DNA from: Gammaproteobacteria bacterium
Lineage (GTDB): Bacteria; Pseudomonadota; Gammaproteobacteria; Burkholderiales; Burkholderiaceae_B
Assembly: GCA_030832095.1 (NCBI GenBank)
Contig: JAURJT010000002.1
Location: 62,001-126,000, forward strand
DNA: 64,000 bases
Direction: 5' to 3'
Positions within the stretch are counted from its first letter, which is position 1, and the number at the start of each line of letters is the position of its first letter. Position numbers and translations under genes: made by a program. Under the pieces are notes generated by a model. The model did not search any database, was not told where the DNA came from, and saw nothing but the letters and a program-made list of their open reading frames with translations. This document shows, piece by piece, positions 51,192-61,184 of this stretch.

Positions 51192-52610
51192 ATGACAGTT
51201 GTTTGTTGGTTTCGTACAGACTTGCGTGTGGCTGATCAACCTGCGTTGGCCGCAGCCTCGGCGCTCGGCCCAACAATCGGCTTGTTTATTGCCTCTCCTG
51301 AACAGTGGCGCTTACATCACGACTCTGCAATCAAGATTGATTTCTGGTTGCGCGCGGTTCAGCACCTGCGCACTGAACTTGAGGCGTTGAATATTCCGCT
51401 CAAGATATTGATTGTCGAGCGCTGGAAAGATGTTCCGGCTGCCTTACTCAGCTTTTGCCAACGTCATCACGTCGAGCAGGTACATTGCAATCGCGAACAT
51501 GGAGTCAATGAGCGGTCTCGTGATCGTGCGTCTTACAGTTTATTAGCGCAACACAACATTGCTTTGCAAGGACATCACGGCGGCACCCTGTTGATACCTG
51601 GCACTGTTAAAACCGGTGCCGACGCTTACTACCGGGTCTTCACACCATTTGCGAAAGCGTGTCGAGAAAAACTGCGCACGGCGCCTTATCGCCTTGCACC
51701 AAAGATTAAAAAACAATCTGACGCGGGATTACCAGCGTCCGACGATTTGCCAAAGATGCTGGCTGCTCTGTTACGTGTGATCCCAGAAAACTTGCAAAAT
51801 GCGTGGCCTGCCACGACTAGGGCGGCGCTCGAGCGGCTTGATCAGTTTGCCCAAACACGCATGGCTCAATACCAGCCCGACCGCGATTTTCCGGCGATTC
51901 CTGGCACCAGCGTCTTGTCGCCTTACCTTGCTGCGGGCCTCGTTTCGACGGGCCAGTGCTTGCATGCCGCCCTGATGCAAAATCAAGGCGAGTTTGAAAC
52001 GGGCCAACGAGGTATCGTTGTCTGGATCACTGAGTTGCTCTGGCGTGAGTTTTATCAGCACCTGCTGTTTGGATATCCGGCACTTTCGATGCATCAACCC
52101 ATGCGACCTGAAACCAACGCGGTGGTGTGGCGCGACGCGCCAGACGATTTCGCCGCCTGGGCGCAAGCCCGCACTGGGGTGCCAATTGTTGATGCCGCCA
52201 TGCGACAGCTGTTAGCCACGGGCTGGATGCACAATCGCTTGCGTATGGTGGTCGCGATGTTTTTGACAAAAAATCTATTGATCGATTGGCGCTTGGGCGA
52301 AGCGTTTTTTATGCAACACCTAATCGATGGTGAGTTAGCTGCGAATAACGGTGGCTGGCAATGGAGCGCCTCAACAGGGGCAGACTCAGCACCCTATTTT
52401 CGAGTGTTTAATCCGATTAGCCAGTCTGAAAAATTTGACCCTCAAGGCGCCTTTATCAAGCACTGGGTGCCCGAGCTGTCTACCCTCGGAGGCAAAGAGA
52501 TCCACAACCCAAGTCCAATTGCGCGCAAGGCGTTGAATTACCCTGAACAAATCGTTAACCTTCAAAGTAGCCGAGTTCGTGCAATTGAGGCGTTCAAAAG
52601 TCTGCGATAG
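51192..52610 (+). CDS. phrB: Deoxyribodipyrimidine photo-lyase
   Basis: This 472-residue class I CPD photolyase uses blue light and FADH- to split cyclobutane dimers. The antenna domain starts VCWFRTDLRVADQPALAAA. The FAD domain has ELLWREFYQHLLF, TGVPIVDAAMRQLLATGWMHNRLRMVVAMFL, and NNGGWQWSASTGADSAPYFRVFNP. Length equals that of E. coli PhrB (472). It follows the peroxiredoxin gene after 6 bp, so the two are probably co-transcribed in a damage-response pair. Confidence 0.93.
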   Translation: MTVVCWFRTDLRVADQPALAAASALGPTIGLFIASPEQWRLHHDSAIKIDFWLRAVQHLRTELEALNIPLKILIVERWKDVPAALLSFCQRHHVEQVHCNREHGVNERSRDRASYSLLAQHNIALQGHHGGTLLIPGTVKTGADAYYRVFTPFAKACREKLRTAPYRLAPKIKKQSDAGLPASDDLPKMLAALLRVIPENLQNAWPATTRAALERLDQFAQTRMAQYQPDRDFPAIPGTSVLSPYLAAGLVSTGQCLHAALMQNQGEFETGQRGIVVWITELLWREFYQHLLFGYPALSMHQPMRPETNAVVWRDAPDDFAAWAQARTGVPIVDAAMRQLLATGWMHNRLRMVVAMFLTKNLLIDWRLGEAFFMQHLIDGELAANNGGWQWSASTGADSAPYFRVFNPISQSEKFDPQGAFIKHWVPELSTLGGKEIHNPSPIARKALNYPEQIVNLQSSRVRAIEAFKSLR

Positions 52611-52723
52611 CAGCGCAAACCCATGTCATCACATTGCCCCAGCGAGTCTTGGCCTTGCGCCTGATAAGGGTGCAAACAGTTATCCTAGGTCCTGTTCACT
52701 AGCTACTTTTTTATAGCCAAAAT

Positions 52724-53206
52724 ATGAGTCTTACATCTTTCAGCGTCAAAACAATTCAGGGCGAATCTCAACAGTTGAGCCACTACGAGGGCAAAGTCTT
52801 GCTCGTCGTGAATGTCGCCTCTAAGTGTGGCTTCACGGGTCAGTACACAGGCTTACAAAGCTTGCACCAAGAGTACGCGAGTCGCGGCCTGGTGGTGATG
52901 GGTTTTCCGTGCGATCAGTTTGGCCATCAAGAGCCGGGCAACGAGAGCAGCATTCTGACGTTTTGCGAAACGCAGTACAAAGTCACATTTCCAATGTTCG
53001 CCAAGATCGAGGTCAATGGCGCCAGTGCGGTGCCGTTTTATCAGTGGCTGAAAACGAGTAAGCCCGGCTTGCTTGGCACAGAAGCGATTAAATGGAACTT
53101 CACTAAGTTTTTAGTCGGGCGCAAGGGGCAGGTACTCAAGCGTTACGCCCCGACCGACACACCTGAATCCCTTCGTGCAGATATCGAAGACGCCTTGGCA
53201 CTATAG
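52724..53206 (+). CDS. Glutathione peroxidase family protein
   Basis: This 160-residue protein has the peroxidatic Cys35 in VASKCGFTGQY, the second motif FPCDQFGHQEPG with the catalytic Gln, and WNFTKFLVGRKG with the tryptophan and asparagine. It reduces hydroperoxides, most bacterial forms using thioredoxin. Cysteine is present where animal enzymes have Sec, so it is not part of the selenoprotein set. It is a single gene; the C-terminus is as in BtuE. Confidence 0.93.
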   Translation: MSLTSFSVKTIQGESQQLSHYEGKVLLVVNVASKCGFTGQYTGLQSLHQEYASRGLVVMGFPCDQFGHQEPGNESSILTFCETQYKVTFPMFAKIEVNGASAVPFYQWLKTSKPGLLGTEAIKWNFTKFLVGRKGQVLKRYAPTDTPESLRADIEDALAL

Positions 53207-53277
53207 GCGCCATCGGCTGCGCTCACGAGGCGATACACTGACGGTCATCACGGTCATCACGTAAAAAGGGTCTTCTC

Positions 53278-54399
53278 ATGGCGTATCGCCCTGCTTATCT
53301 CTACCTGTTTGGCCTTTTATTGCTTGCGGGCTGCGCTGGCAAACCCGCTGTGCAGCAAGACATTACGTTGGCAAATACCGGCGCACAAAGTCCTGTGCAA
53401 ACGGCGTCTACTCGAAACGTGGTTCGTCTGTCGCAGGCCGAGGCTGAACCGGCTACGAGCGCTGTGGTCGTGAGCGGCTCTGGAGCCACGACAAATATTG
53501 TGTCTGATCCTTCATTTGAGGCTAGTCGTACCGCACGCCGAGCTAACCCAGGCGATCAAACGAGCCCGATCGCGATCCCAAGCCCAGTGCTACCGCCTAC
53601 CCGACTCGCAACTGCGGTGATGATTGACCCCGCCTCGACCACCACGCCAGGCAGTGAAAGTACGACGGTCTCAGCCGCAAATGCCGGTGAGCCCTCAAGT
53701 CCCGCTGGCGCAGTCAGCTCGGCCGATGCTGCGAAAATTGCCTCGAAAGTCGTGACCTTCAAGCGAATCAAGCCTGGGTGTAAAGGCGCTGACTGCCCCG
53801 TGCTGAACTTTAAACGTCTATCCTTTACTGGTTACGAGCGATTCAATGCCTTTCTAGAGCAGACCCTCTTGTCGCTTGCGCTGGTTGAGACCAACCGCGA
53901 CAAGGCCTTTCGAGACCTGCCCGAGCTCGAACTCTATTTCTTTAAAACAGCTAAGCCGCGGGATGAGCTTACGCTCGCCTCAAGCGTGAAATACATTTCT
54001 GCTGAGGTTGTGGTCGTGCAGCTGGACAGCTATATTTTTACCGGCGGCGCACAGCGGATCTCAACGACACAGTACCTGAACTGGTTGCCTAAGTCCGATA
54101 GACTTTTGACGCTTGAGGCCATGTTGCTGCCCGGCAAATTACCTGCGTTTGAAGAGGCACTTAAAAAGCAGCATGCGCTATGGTTAAGAAAGAACCCACT
54201 CGCAAAAGACGACTTAGCCGCCTACACCAAGCTCTGGCCGTTTGAGCCCAGTGACAATGTTGCACTGCTTGAAAATGGCGCGGCGGTCACCTATGACCCT
54301 TACCGCTTGGCACCCTACTCTTTTGGCAAACCCACGATTTACATTCCCTATCGGGATCTCAAAGGCATCTTACGACCTGAACTGCTACCGAAAAGTTAG
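53278..54399 (+). CDS. Lipoprotein with C-terminal RsiV/DUF3298-like domain
   Basis: This 373-residue protein has a lipobox LLAGC (Cys19) and a low-complexity Ser/Thr/Ala/Pro region (about 30-150). The C-terminal domain (about 165-370) resembles RsiV/DUF3298 proteins: RFNAFLEQTLLSLAL, YIFTGGAQRISTTQYLNW with the typical GGA turn, and PYRLAPYSFGKPTIYIPY at the end. The same domain in RsiV binds lysozyme, which hints at cell-wall or lysozyme binding. No sigma factor is adjacent, so an anti-sigma role is unlikely. It is convergent with the ankyrin gene. Confidence 0.75.
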   Translation: MAYRPAYLYLFGLLLLAGCAGKPAVQQDITLANTGAQSPVQTASTRNVVRLSQAEAEPATSAVVVSGSGATTNIVSDPSFEASRTARRANPGDQTSPIAIPSPVLPPTRLATAVMIDPASTTTPGSESTTVSAANAGEPSSPAGAVSSADAAKIASKVVTFKRIKPGCKGADCPVLNFKRLSFTGYERFNAFLEQTLLSLALVETNRDKAFRDLPELELYFFKTAKPRDELTLASSVKYISAEVVVVQLDSYIFTGGAQRISTTQYLNWLPKSDRLLTLEAMLLPGKLPAFEEALKKQHALWLRKNPLAKDDLAAYTKLWPFEPSDNVALLENGAAVTYDPYRLAPYSFGKPTIYIPYRDLKGILRPELLPKS

Positions 54400-54452
54400 T
54401 GGTTGACTGCCAGCTCTAGATAACTTTCGCTCGAGTTAGCGCATAACAGGGA

Positions 54453-55139
54453 TTATTGCGGCTTCAGCTTTCTGTTGGCAACGATTTTTTCAAGTGCTTT
54501 AGCCAAGTCTTCTTTACCACGCGAACGTGCAACATCAATCGCGTCTTGTGCCTTGAGGTTTGAAAAGCTAGGGTCGGCGCCACCATTAATCAAGACCTGT
54601 ACGGTTTCGACGCTATCGGCCCTGACTGCTAGGATCAGAGCGGTGTCGCCCTCAGGGGTGAGTTCGTTCGGTAAGGCACCGCTTTCGAGTAAAAACTTGG
54701 CCACCGTAGCGTTGGCTTTGACAGCGGCGTAGTGCAGTGGGGTCCAGCCTTCTTTGTTTACCTTTGCGCCCTTCGCGACTAACGCCTTTACACGGGGTAA
54801 ATCACCAATTAATGCGACGTACATCAGTGGGGTTTCGTTGTACTGATTAGCCGCATTGACGTTGACTTTGGGCGAAGCCAGTAACGCATCGAATACCTGC
54901 CAAGCCCCATCTCGCGTTGCCTGTATGAGCCCGGTTTGTTGGTTGGGGCTGCGGGTGTTTGGATCAAAGCCAGAGGCAAGCAACGCTTTGACTGAGGCGA
55001 CGTTATCGTTTGCCACATAGACCCAATAATCCTTGGCGTTGGCAGCATTTGCAGCAGAGGTCAGAGCAAACGAGGCGCACAACGTAAGCACAAACAGGCT
55101 AACGAATTGGTAACGAATGGTAGCGATGAGAGTTTGCAT
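54453..55139 (-). CDS. Secreted ankyrin-repeat protein
   Basis: This 228-residue protein has a signal peptide (QFVSLFVLTLCASFALTSAANA) and about five ankyrin repeats (DNVASVKALLASGFDP, QQTGLIQATRDGAWQVFDALL, NETPLMYVALIGDLPRVKALV, WTPLHYAAVKANATVAKFLLESG, DTALILAVRADSVETVQVLI) with a basic tail. Ankyrin proteins of this type in periplasm often pair with catalase or act as partners, but no partner is visible here. It is transcribed away from an AT-rich patch that contains its promoter. Confidence 0.85.
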   Translation of the reverse strand: MQTLIATIRYQFVSLFVLTLCASFALTSAANAANAKDYWVYVANDNVASVKALLASGFDPNTRSPNQQTGLIQATRDGAWQVFDALLASPKVNVNAANQYNETPLMYVALIGDLPRVKALVAKGAKVNKEGWTPLHYAAVKANATVAKFLLESGALPNELTPEGDTALILAVRADSVETVQVLINGGADPSFSNLKAQDAIDVARSRGKEDLAKALEKIVANRKLKPQ

Positions 55140-55480
55140 AGAGTTGACGATAGAAGCTTATTTTAAAAATCGGATATATTTAAATAAATTATCAATTAAA
55201 AACATTTGTAATAACTAACATCAACTAATTTACTTTAGATAAATTACATTTAATTAAATTTATAAGAATAATATTGTAAAATTTTGTTATATAATGACTT
55301 TATTTAAAAATATTAAAAATAGATAGGATTGTTCTATACCTATTTTAAAATATTAGAATTATCTTTTATCTTATTGAATAAATTGAAAAAATTATCATAA
55401 GATGCTAATTCTATTTCTTTCAGAGCGCAATTTCTCAGTTCGGCTATTTTTTCAGCGACATGTATAACTTTAGACGGATC
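55140..55480. other. Strongly AT-rich patch, intergenic plus the 3' end of tatD
   Basis: From about 55145 to about 55480 the sequence is very AT-rich, roughly 80% or more by eye at 55200-55380. The flanks are near 50%. The patch covers the 200-bp gap before the ankyrin gene and the last ~45 codons of tatD. There is no repeat, transposase or tRNA at the borders. It may be a nucleoid-protein target or the scar of foreign DNA. Confidence 0.7.
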
Positions 55481-56128
55481 GTTTAATTTTCCACGAAACG
55501 GAACAGGCGCTAAGTAAGGTGAGTCTGTCTCAATTAATATTCTGTCTAAAGGCATTTTTTTAGCAACATCCTGCAGGCTCAGAGCGGTCTTGAACGTCAC
55601 AATCCCAGAAAACGAGATGTAAAAGTTCAGCTCCATCGCGGCCTGAGCCACTTCCCAAGACTCAGTAAAGCAGTGCATGACACCGCCAACCTCGCCCGCG
55701 CCTTCTTCGCGCATCAGGCGCAGCGTATCTTCAGCCGCCGAGCGCGTATGAATAATCAGGGGCAATCCACATTCACGAGCCGCTCGAATGTGGCATCTGA
55801 AGCGTTCTCGTTGCCACTCAAGATCACCAGATAACCGAAAATAATCGAGCCCAGTTTCACCAATCGCCACCACCCGCGGGTGAGCACTGCGTGCCACCAA
55901 ATCGCTTACGGTCGGCTCAACGGTATCTTCGTAATCAGGATGCACACCCACCGAGGCCCATAGCGGTTCGTGGCGCTCAACCAAGCCAATCAAGGCTGGC
56001 CAGTCGGGCAGGTTCACGCTCACGCACAGGGCGTGTGACACCTGATTGGTTTGCATACGCTGCAAGATATCAGGCATTTGTTCAACAAGCTTTGGAAAAT
56101 CAACGTGACAATGTGAGTCGACAAACAT
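55340..56128 (-). CDS. TatD family metal-dependent DNase
   Basis: This 262-residue TIM-barrel hydrolase starts at the ATG at 56128 (MFVDSHCHVDF, H6 and H8), as is normal for TatD. The frame upstream to 56209 runs into holB. SVGVHPDYED, AIGETGLDYFRLSGD, LPLIIHTRSA, GVMHCFTESWEVA and ILIETDSPYLAPVPFRGK provide the metal ligands and catalytic residues. It follows holB, which is common. The last 45 codons use AT-rich synonyms while the protein sequence stays on family pattern (DNFFNLF near the C-terminus), so the gene is intact. Confidence 0.92.
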   Translation of the reverse strand: MFVDSHCHVDFPKLVEQMPDILQRMQTNQVSHALCVSVNLPDWPALIGLVERHEPLWASVGVHPDYEDTVEPTVSDLVARSAHPRVVAIGETGLDYFRLSGDLEWQRERFRCHIRAARECGLPLIIHTRSAAEDTLRLMREEGAGEVGGVMHCFTESWEVAQAAMELNFYISFSGIVTFKTALSLQDVAKKMPLDRILIETDSPYLAPVPFRGKLNDPSKVIHVAEKIAELRNCALKEIELASYDNFFNLFNKIKDNSNILK

Positions 56129-56144
56129 AAAAAAAACGCCTAGA

Positions 56145-57224
56145 TTAACGCCCAGAGGCGCCAGAAAGTTGGCAGACTGCAGCAATGCGCTGCAATACCG
56201 CGTGGGCAAACAATTTGCCGTTTAACGTATGGCCAGCGACGCGCCGTTGTTGATTCAGCCAATCCGCCAACTCACTAAGCTGCGCCACCGCGAGACGAGC
56301 GCACAGCACAGTCAGTGATTTCTGCAACATCGGAAAATACCGAACCTCTAGGCCATGAGCTTTTAGGTTCATATCAATGACAAGACGTTGTAGCAGCTCA
56401 ATCCACACGCTTGCCGACTCTTTTGAAATCGTATCAGCAAGCTGCCCGACGTTGATCCCAGAACCCTTTTCAAGGCTCGTGGCAAACGCCGATAGCCATT
56501 CGGGGCACGGCTGTGGCTGAGTTTCAGCCATTTTTTTTGCCAAAACAGGTGCACCCCCAGAGGCCGCCAACCAGGCAGCGGCATTGTTGATGTTCTGCTT
56601 AGCGAGCCAAGCTTGCGAAATGTCAGCGGATGGAGTGGCCAAAGGCAGGCGCCTGCAGCGCGACAAGAGTGTTGGCAGTAAGCGATCGGGTGCATCAGCG
56701 ACCAACAGAAAAATCGTTGCTGGAGGCGGTTCTTCGAGCACCTTTAACAGCGAATTTCCCGAGATGTGTGTCAGCGCTTCAGCGGGATAGATCAGCGCCA
56801 CCCTAAAACCTGAGCGATGTGTAGCGTTATTGAACCAAGGCGCAAGGCTTCGGATCTGCTCAACACGGATATCTTTAGAGGGGGCGCGCTTAGAAGAGCC
56901 TGTCACCTCTGCGACGGGGGCGCTTTCGCTGCCCTCGTCCTCGTCTTGCTCGGCCCCTTCTTCGAGTGCCAGCGTTTCGGGCCGAATGCGTTTAAGGTCG
57001 GGGTGATTACCCTTGGCCACCCAACCGCAGGCCAAACATTGGCCGCAGGCGAGTCCATTGACTGGCGACTCGCACATAAGTGCCGCAGCGGCCGCAAAGA
57101 CAAATTCGCGCTTACCGATGCCCGCCAACCCGTGCACCAACCATGCGTGAGCAAACCGTTCGCGCTGCGCAAGCCACTGTTGCGCCACTTCAACCTGCCA
57201 CGGAAAGAACTGCGCCACGCTCAT
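56145..57224 (-). CDS. holB: DNA polymerase III subunit delta'
   Basis: This 359-residue clamp-loader subunit has a P-loop-like [11 protein letters not shown] (31-41) and a zinc module CX8CX2CX2C (C51, C60, C63, C66). [46 protein letters not shown] and [11 protein letters not shown] form the AAA+ sensor region. An acidic insertion (about 88-105) is an unusual local feature. It overlaps tmk by 4 bp in the standard mltG-tmk-holB order, which is conserved in proteobacteria. Confidence 0.93.
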   Translation of the reverse strand: MSVAQFFPWQVEVAQQWLAQRERFAHAWLVHGLAGIGKREFVFAAAAALMCESPVNGLACGQCLACGWVAKGNHPDLKRIRPETLALEEGAEQDEDEGSESAPVAEVTGSSKRAPSKDIRVEQIRSLAPWFNNATHRSGFRVALIYPAEALTHISGNSLLKVLEEPPPATIFLLVADAPDRLLPTLLSRCRRLPLATPSADISQAWLAKQNINNAAAWLAASGGAPVLAKKMAETQPQPCPEWLSAFATSLEKGSGINVGQLADTISKESASVWIELLQRLVIDMNLKAHGLEVRYFPMLQKSLTVLCARLAVAQLSELADWLNQQRRVAGHTLNGKLFAHAVLQRIAAVCQLSGASGR

Positions 57225-57859
57225 GTGAGGCGCCGCACGGTGACAAGCTGATCAAGCTGCAGCGCTATCTGCTTGCGAATGTGCTCAATAGATTGCGTGG
57301 CATCAACCCGCTGAATACGCAAGGGCTCTTGTTGGGCACGTGCAAGATAGACCGCGCGGGTACGTTCGAAGAAGGCAGCAGCCTCTTGTTCAAACCGATC
57401 TTGCTCGCGCGTACGGTCAAGTCGTTCGCGAGCGACAGCCAACGGGACATCAAACAGCCAGGTGCAATCGGGTTGCAGCGTAGGATGCACCCAGCGCTCA
57501 AGGACAGCAATGCGCTCGACGCCAAGTTCGCGCCCCCCACCTTGATAGGCAAAGGTTGCGTCGGTAAAACGATCACACACCACCCACTGTCCGGCTCGAA
57601 GTGCCGGCTCAATGACTGCTTGAAGGTGTTCGGCCCTGGCAGCGAACATGAGTAAGGTTTCGCACTCAAGGCTCATGGGTTCGTGCAGTAACAGTGCACG
57701 AAGCTTCTCGCCAAGCTCTGTGCCCCCTGGCTCGCGGGTACACACAACTTTCACACCTCGTTCAGTGAGTTGCTCTACCAGCCATTGCACATGGGTGCTT
57801 TTGCCAGCGCCGTCGACACCCTCTAGGGTTAAAAACAGCCCGCGCTGCTGAGTGTTCAA
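57221..57859 (-). CDS. tmk: Thymidylate kinase
   Basis: This 212-residue enzyme phosphorylates dTMP to dTDP. The P-loop is GVDGAGKST (14-22), the DR motif lies in [18 protein letters not shown], and the LID has REQDRFEQE. Length matches E. coli Tmk (213). It overlaps both mltG (4 bp) and holB (4 bp), so the three are one transcription unit with coupled translation. Confidence 0.95.
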   Translation of the reverse strand: MNTQQRGLFLTLEGVDGAGKSTHVQWLVEQLTERGVKVVCTREPGGTELGEKLRALLLHEPMSLECETLLMFAARAEHLQAVIEPALRAGQWVVCDRFTDATFAYQGGGRELGVERIAVLERWVHPTLQPDCTWLFDVPLAVARERLDRTREQDRFEQEAAAFFERTRAVYLARAQQEPLRIQRVDATQSIEHIRKQIALQLDQLVTVRRLT

Positions 57860-58872
57860 GGCTTTCGACCCAAAATGTAGGTTGCCACATTTTTGTTGTG
57901 CTCTGGTAGTGTCACCGCAAAGGCGCTGCTACCGTCGCCTTTTGAAACAAAGTACAAATAATTGTGTTTCTCGGGGTTAAGAGCCGCAGCCAAAGCGGCG
58001 CGGCCACTGCTTGCGATGGGGCTAGGGGGCAATCCAAGGCGGGTGTAGGTGTTGTAAGGCGTGTCGCTCAAGAGGTCTTGTTTACGTAGTTTGCCTGTGT
58101 AGCCTTCGCCCAGGCCGTAAATCACTGTCGGATCTGTTTGCAACAGCATGTTGATACGTAAGCGATTACTAAACACACCGGCAATTCGGGCACGATCGGC
58201 GGCTTGGCCAGTCTCTTTCTCAATAATCGAGGCCAAAATCAGCGCTTCGTAAGGGTTCTTTAAGACACTATTAGGTGCCCGAGCTGCCCAAGCACGGTCT
58301 AAGATCTTTTGCTGGGTACGAGCGGCGCGCTCAAGCAATTCGACATCGGATGTGCCAATCGGGAAAATATATGTATCCGGAAAAAATAAACCTTCTAATG
58401 AGACGGCTTGGCCAAGCGTATTCAACCGCTTAAGCAAATCAGCATCGCTTACCTGCGCTAGCGTTTGTTTGATGTCTGGATGCCCAGCAAGAGCGGCTCG
58501 AATTTGGCGCAGGTTCCACCCTTCGACAAAGGTAATTTGCCGGGCTGTGACATCACCCAGCGCCATGCGACGCAACACCGTCAAGGGACTGTCGCCTCGA
58601 ACAATCTGATAGCCTCCGGCTTTGATTTTGGTATCGAGTTCACCTAAGCGAGCAAGCGCAACAAAGCCCTGAACGTTTAACGGCACACCCGCTTGATTGA
58701 CTAACTGCGCGATGCTTGAAGGCGTTGAACCTGGTGGTACCAAGATATCGACCCGCTCGGTCGGTAGCGCGAGCGGTCCATTCACCCAAAGATATACGGT
58801 TGCCGCTGCACCCCCAACGAGTAGGATCACAGGCAAAACCAGATAAAGCAGAAGTTTATTCAAGGCACTCAT
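57856..58872 (-). CDS. mltG: Endolytic murein transglycosylase MltG
   Basis: This 338-residue protein is anchored by an N-terminal membrane helix (about 8-29). A LysM-like module ([18 protein letters not shown] ... [15 protein letters not shown]) is followed by the YceG catalytic domain with the key Glu218 in [11 protein letters not shown]. It cuts nascent glycan strands and sets their length. Numbering of the catalytic Glu equals that in E. coli. It is first in the mltG-tmk-holB-tatD run and divergent from ygfZ. Confidence 0.95.
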   Translation of the reverse strand: MSALNKLLLYLVLPVILLVGGAAATVYLWVNGPLALPTERVDILVPPGSTPSSIAQLVNQAGVPLNVQGFVALARLGELDTKIKAGGYQIVRGDSPLTVLRRMALGDVTARQITFVEGWNLRQIRAALAGHPDIKQTLAQVSDADLLKRLNTLGQAVSLEGLFFPDTYIFPIGTSDVELLERAARTQQKILDRAWAARAPNSVLKNPYEALILASIIEKETGQAADRARIAGVFSNRLRINMLLQTDPTVIYGLGEGYTGKLRKQDLLSDTPYNTYTRLGLPPSPIASSGRAALAAALNPEKHNYLYFVSKGDGSSAFAVTLPEHNKNVATYILGRKP

Positions 58873-58927
58873 AGGTTTGACAGTTTAATATGTATCTCGG
58901 CGATTCAGAAACCAATGATTGAGACAT

Positions 58928-59989
58928 ATGCACCCGATATTGACCCAACCGCTTTTACCTAAGGCCCCGAATCGGCTCGAGAGTTTGGTGATTTACCCTT
59001 TAGATGACCTGGCAGTGTTTGAAGTCACTGGCGCGGACGCCTTGTCGTTTGTGCAAGGTCAAATTACCAACGACATCTTAAATTTGGGAGCTGAGCACGC
59101 CAAACTCGCGGGCTACTGCACGGCCCAAGGGCGACTTCTCGCAACCATGGTTTTTGCCGCACTGCCTGAGGCACTTGGTGCCGGCCTTATCGGCTTCATG
59201 CGTCAAGACATTTTAACGCCGGTGCTCAAGCGTTTGAGTATGTTTGTGCTTCGCGCCAAGGTAAAGCTCACCCCTAGCACTTACAACGTTATCGGTGTCT
59301 CGATGACGGCGACTGAAGTGGTCAGCTTGACTGAGGCGCTAGGGCATACTCTGCCACAAGCCCCCTGGCAAGTCGCTGCGACCCCCACAGGGCTCTGGAT
59401 CTGTGCCCCTGCCGCCCAGCAGTCGTCGGGTGACGAAAGCCTACGTTGGTGGTGGCTTGCGAGCGACTCTCATGCAGCCGCGTGCCAACACTTAAACTTG
59501 CCACACGCACTGAGCACTACAGCGCAATGGCATGGTCAGGATATTTCAGCCGGCCTGCCCTGGATCGAAGCCGCGACCCAAGATCTTCTGATCCCGCAGA
59601 CACTGAACCTTGATTTGATCGAGGGTGTGAGTTTCACCAAGGGTTGCTATCCTGGCCAAGAAATTGTTGCTCGTAGCCACTATCGTGGCACGGTCAAGCG
59701 CCGCATGCATCTTGGTACGATTGAACAGAGCGCTGGGCTCACCCTAAAAGCGGGTGCTGATATTTTTGATGCCCAGGGATCAGAGCAGGCCTGCGGCCGT
59801 GTCATTAATATCGCTCAGGCTGCAAGCCAAGCGACCGCGAGTGCCAATGAGGCCGGCAGTTCGGGCATTGCCTACGTGTTATTTGAAACCACCTTCGAAG
59901 CGCTCGAGCATAACGCCTTGCACCTCGGTACTCGCGATGGTGTTCCAATCACACTGCTAAGCCTGCCCTACGCAAACAGACCGGCCTAG
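58928..59989 (+). CDS. ygfZ: Folate-binding protein YgfZ (tRNA-modifying/Fe-S maintenance)
   Basis: I start it at the ATG at 58928. A TTG three codons earlier is the only other option. The 353-residue product has the GcvT-like fold with DALSFVQGQITNDIL and AGYCTAQGRLLATM, and the YgfZ signature KGCYPGQE (238-245) with Cys240. It uses tetrahydrofolate to help build or repair Fe-S clusters, notably in MiaB. It is divergent from mltG, the usual betaproteobacterial arrangement. Confidence 0.92.
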   Translation: MHPILTQPLLPKAPNRLESLVIYPLDDLAVFEVTGADALSFVQGQITNDILNLGAEHAKLAGYCTAQGRLLATMVFAALPEALGAGLIGFMRQDILTPVLKRLSMFVLRAKVKLTPSTYNVIGVSMTATEVVSLTEALGHTLPQAPWQVAATPTGLWICAPAAQQSSGDESLRWWWLASDSHAAACQHLNLPHALSTTAQWHGQDISAGLPWIEAATQDLLIPQTLNLDLIEGVSFTKGCYPGQEIVARSHYRGTVKRRMHLGTIEQSAGLTLKAGADIFDAQGSEQACGRVINIAQAASQATASANEAGSSGIAYVLFETTFEALEHNALHLGTRDGVPITLLSLPYANRPA

Positions 59990-60017
59990 GTGCTTTGCCC
60001 GAGACGCACCAACCTGC

Positions 60018-61184
60018 TTAGGCACTCTTCCCCAGGCCATACAAAGGATGCTGCTCGGCGGCAAAGGGGAGCGTAAAGAACTTTTCAACCCAAGCCTCGG
60101 TCGCCTCGGGAAGCGTCGCGGGGTTCCATTTGGGTTGTTTGTCTTTATCAATTAATAGCGCTCGAATCCCTTCTGCAAAGTCGCCATGTGACGCACACAT
60201 GAGACCAGCCACCCACTCAAATCGGTACGCGTCTGCCAACGACAGGTGCTTGACACGCTTGAGCAAGGTATACGTGAGACGCGCGGATCCAGGCGACCCC
60301 GCCGCAAGCGTTTTGGCGGCGCGCTGCAACCACGGGTCAGTATGGTCTGCGAGCGCCACCAACGACGCAACAATTTTATTGAGGTCAGAGCCCGCGCAAC
60401 ACGCGTGAATCAACGACAAGTGCTGTTGCAAAGGCCCAATGGCAATGGCTGGTGCGCTAGCTAGCCCAGCCAGCACCTGATCTAACAACATCTCGTTGCT
60501 AGGGCTAAGCTGTGATTTGCTCTGTGACCAGGGTTGATTGGTCATTTGCTCAAGCAAGGTAGGCCAGGTATCGCGAGCTAAGTGATAGTCGGCCATACCG
60601 GCAAATAAAGCGTCGGCTGCACCAATTTGTGCTCCGGTCAAACCCATAAACAAACCCGTTTTACCAGGCAAACGATTAAGCATCCAAGTGCCGCCAACGT
60701 CTGGAAACAAACCGATCGAGATCTCTGGCATTGCAAGTCGTGAGGTCTCTGTGACGATCCGGTGACTGGCACCCATCATCAACCCCATCCCGCCGCCCAT
60801 CACGATGCCATCACCCCAAACGACGATGGGTTTAGGAAAGGTATGCAAGCGGTAATCTAGCGCGTACTCTTCAGCAAAAAAAGTACCCGCATGGACATTA
60901 TCGGTGGCAGGTTTGCCAACATTGTTCATCATGCTGTGGTGCAACGCATGCAGATCACCACCGGCGCAAAATGCTTTATCGCCAGCGCCTTTCAGAATCA
61001 GACATGCAATGGCTGGGTCTTTGGCCCACAGCTCAATCTGGTTCGCGAGCAAGCGGGTCATTTCAAGCGACAAGCCGTTCAACGTCTTTGGTGCGTTCAG
61101 TGTTGCCACACCGATGCGCGTACCATTCGTACAGTTCAATTCATTGAACAAGACGACTTCATTGTTGTTCTCAACAGTACTCAT
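60018..61184 (-). CDS. Crotonase-fold protein, 3-hydroxyisobutyryl-CoA hydrolase-like
   Basis: This 388-residue protein is longer than simple enoyl-CoA hydratases (about 260) and of the size of 3-hydroxyisobutyryl-CoA hydrolase. The oxyanion holes are GDKAFCAGGDLHAL and WGDGIVMGGGMGLMMGASHRIV, the acid/base region is MPEISIGLFPDVGGTWMLNRLPG, and the C-terminal FAEGIRALLIDKDKQPKWNP is typical of the HIBCH group. Its neighbour upstream (4-bp overlap) is an isobutyryl-CoA dehydrogenase-like gene, so valine degradation is the best reading. A true enoyl-CoA hydratase cannot be excluded. Confidence 0.82.
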   Translation of the reverse strand: MSTVENNNEVVLFNELNCTNGTRIGVATLNAPKTLNGLSLEMTRLLANQIELWAKDPAIACLILKGAGDKAFCAGGDLHALHHSMMNNVGKPATDNVHAGTFFAEEYALDYRLHTFPKPIVVWGDGIVMGGGMGLMMGASHRIVTETSRLAMPEISIGLFPDVGGTWMLNRLPGKTGLFMGLTGAQIGAADALFAGMADYHLARDTWPTLLEQMTNQPWSQSKSQLSPSNEMLLDQVLAGLASAPAIAIGPLQQHLSLIHACCAGSDLNKIVASLVALADHTDPWLQRAAKTLAAGSPGSARLTYTLLKRVKHLSLADAYRFEWVAGLMCASHGDFAEGIRALLIDKDKQPKWNPATLPEATEAWVEKFFTLPFAAEQHPLYGLGKSA

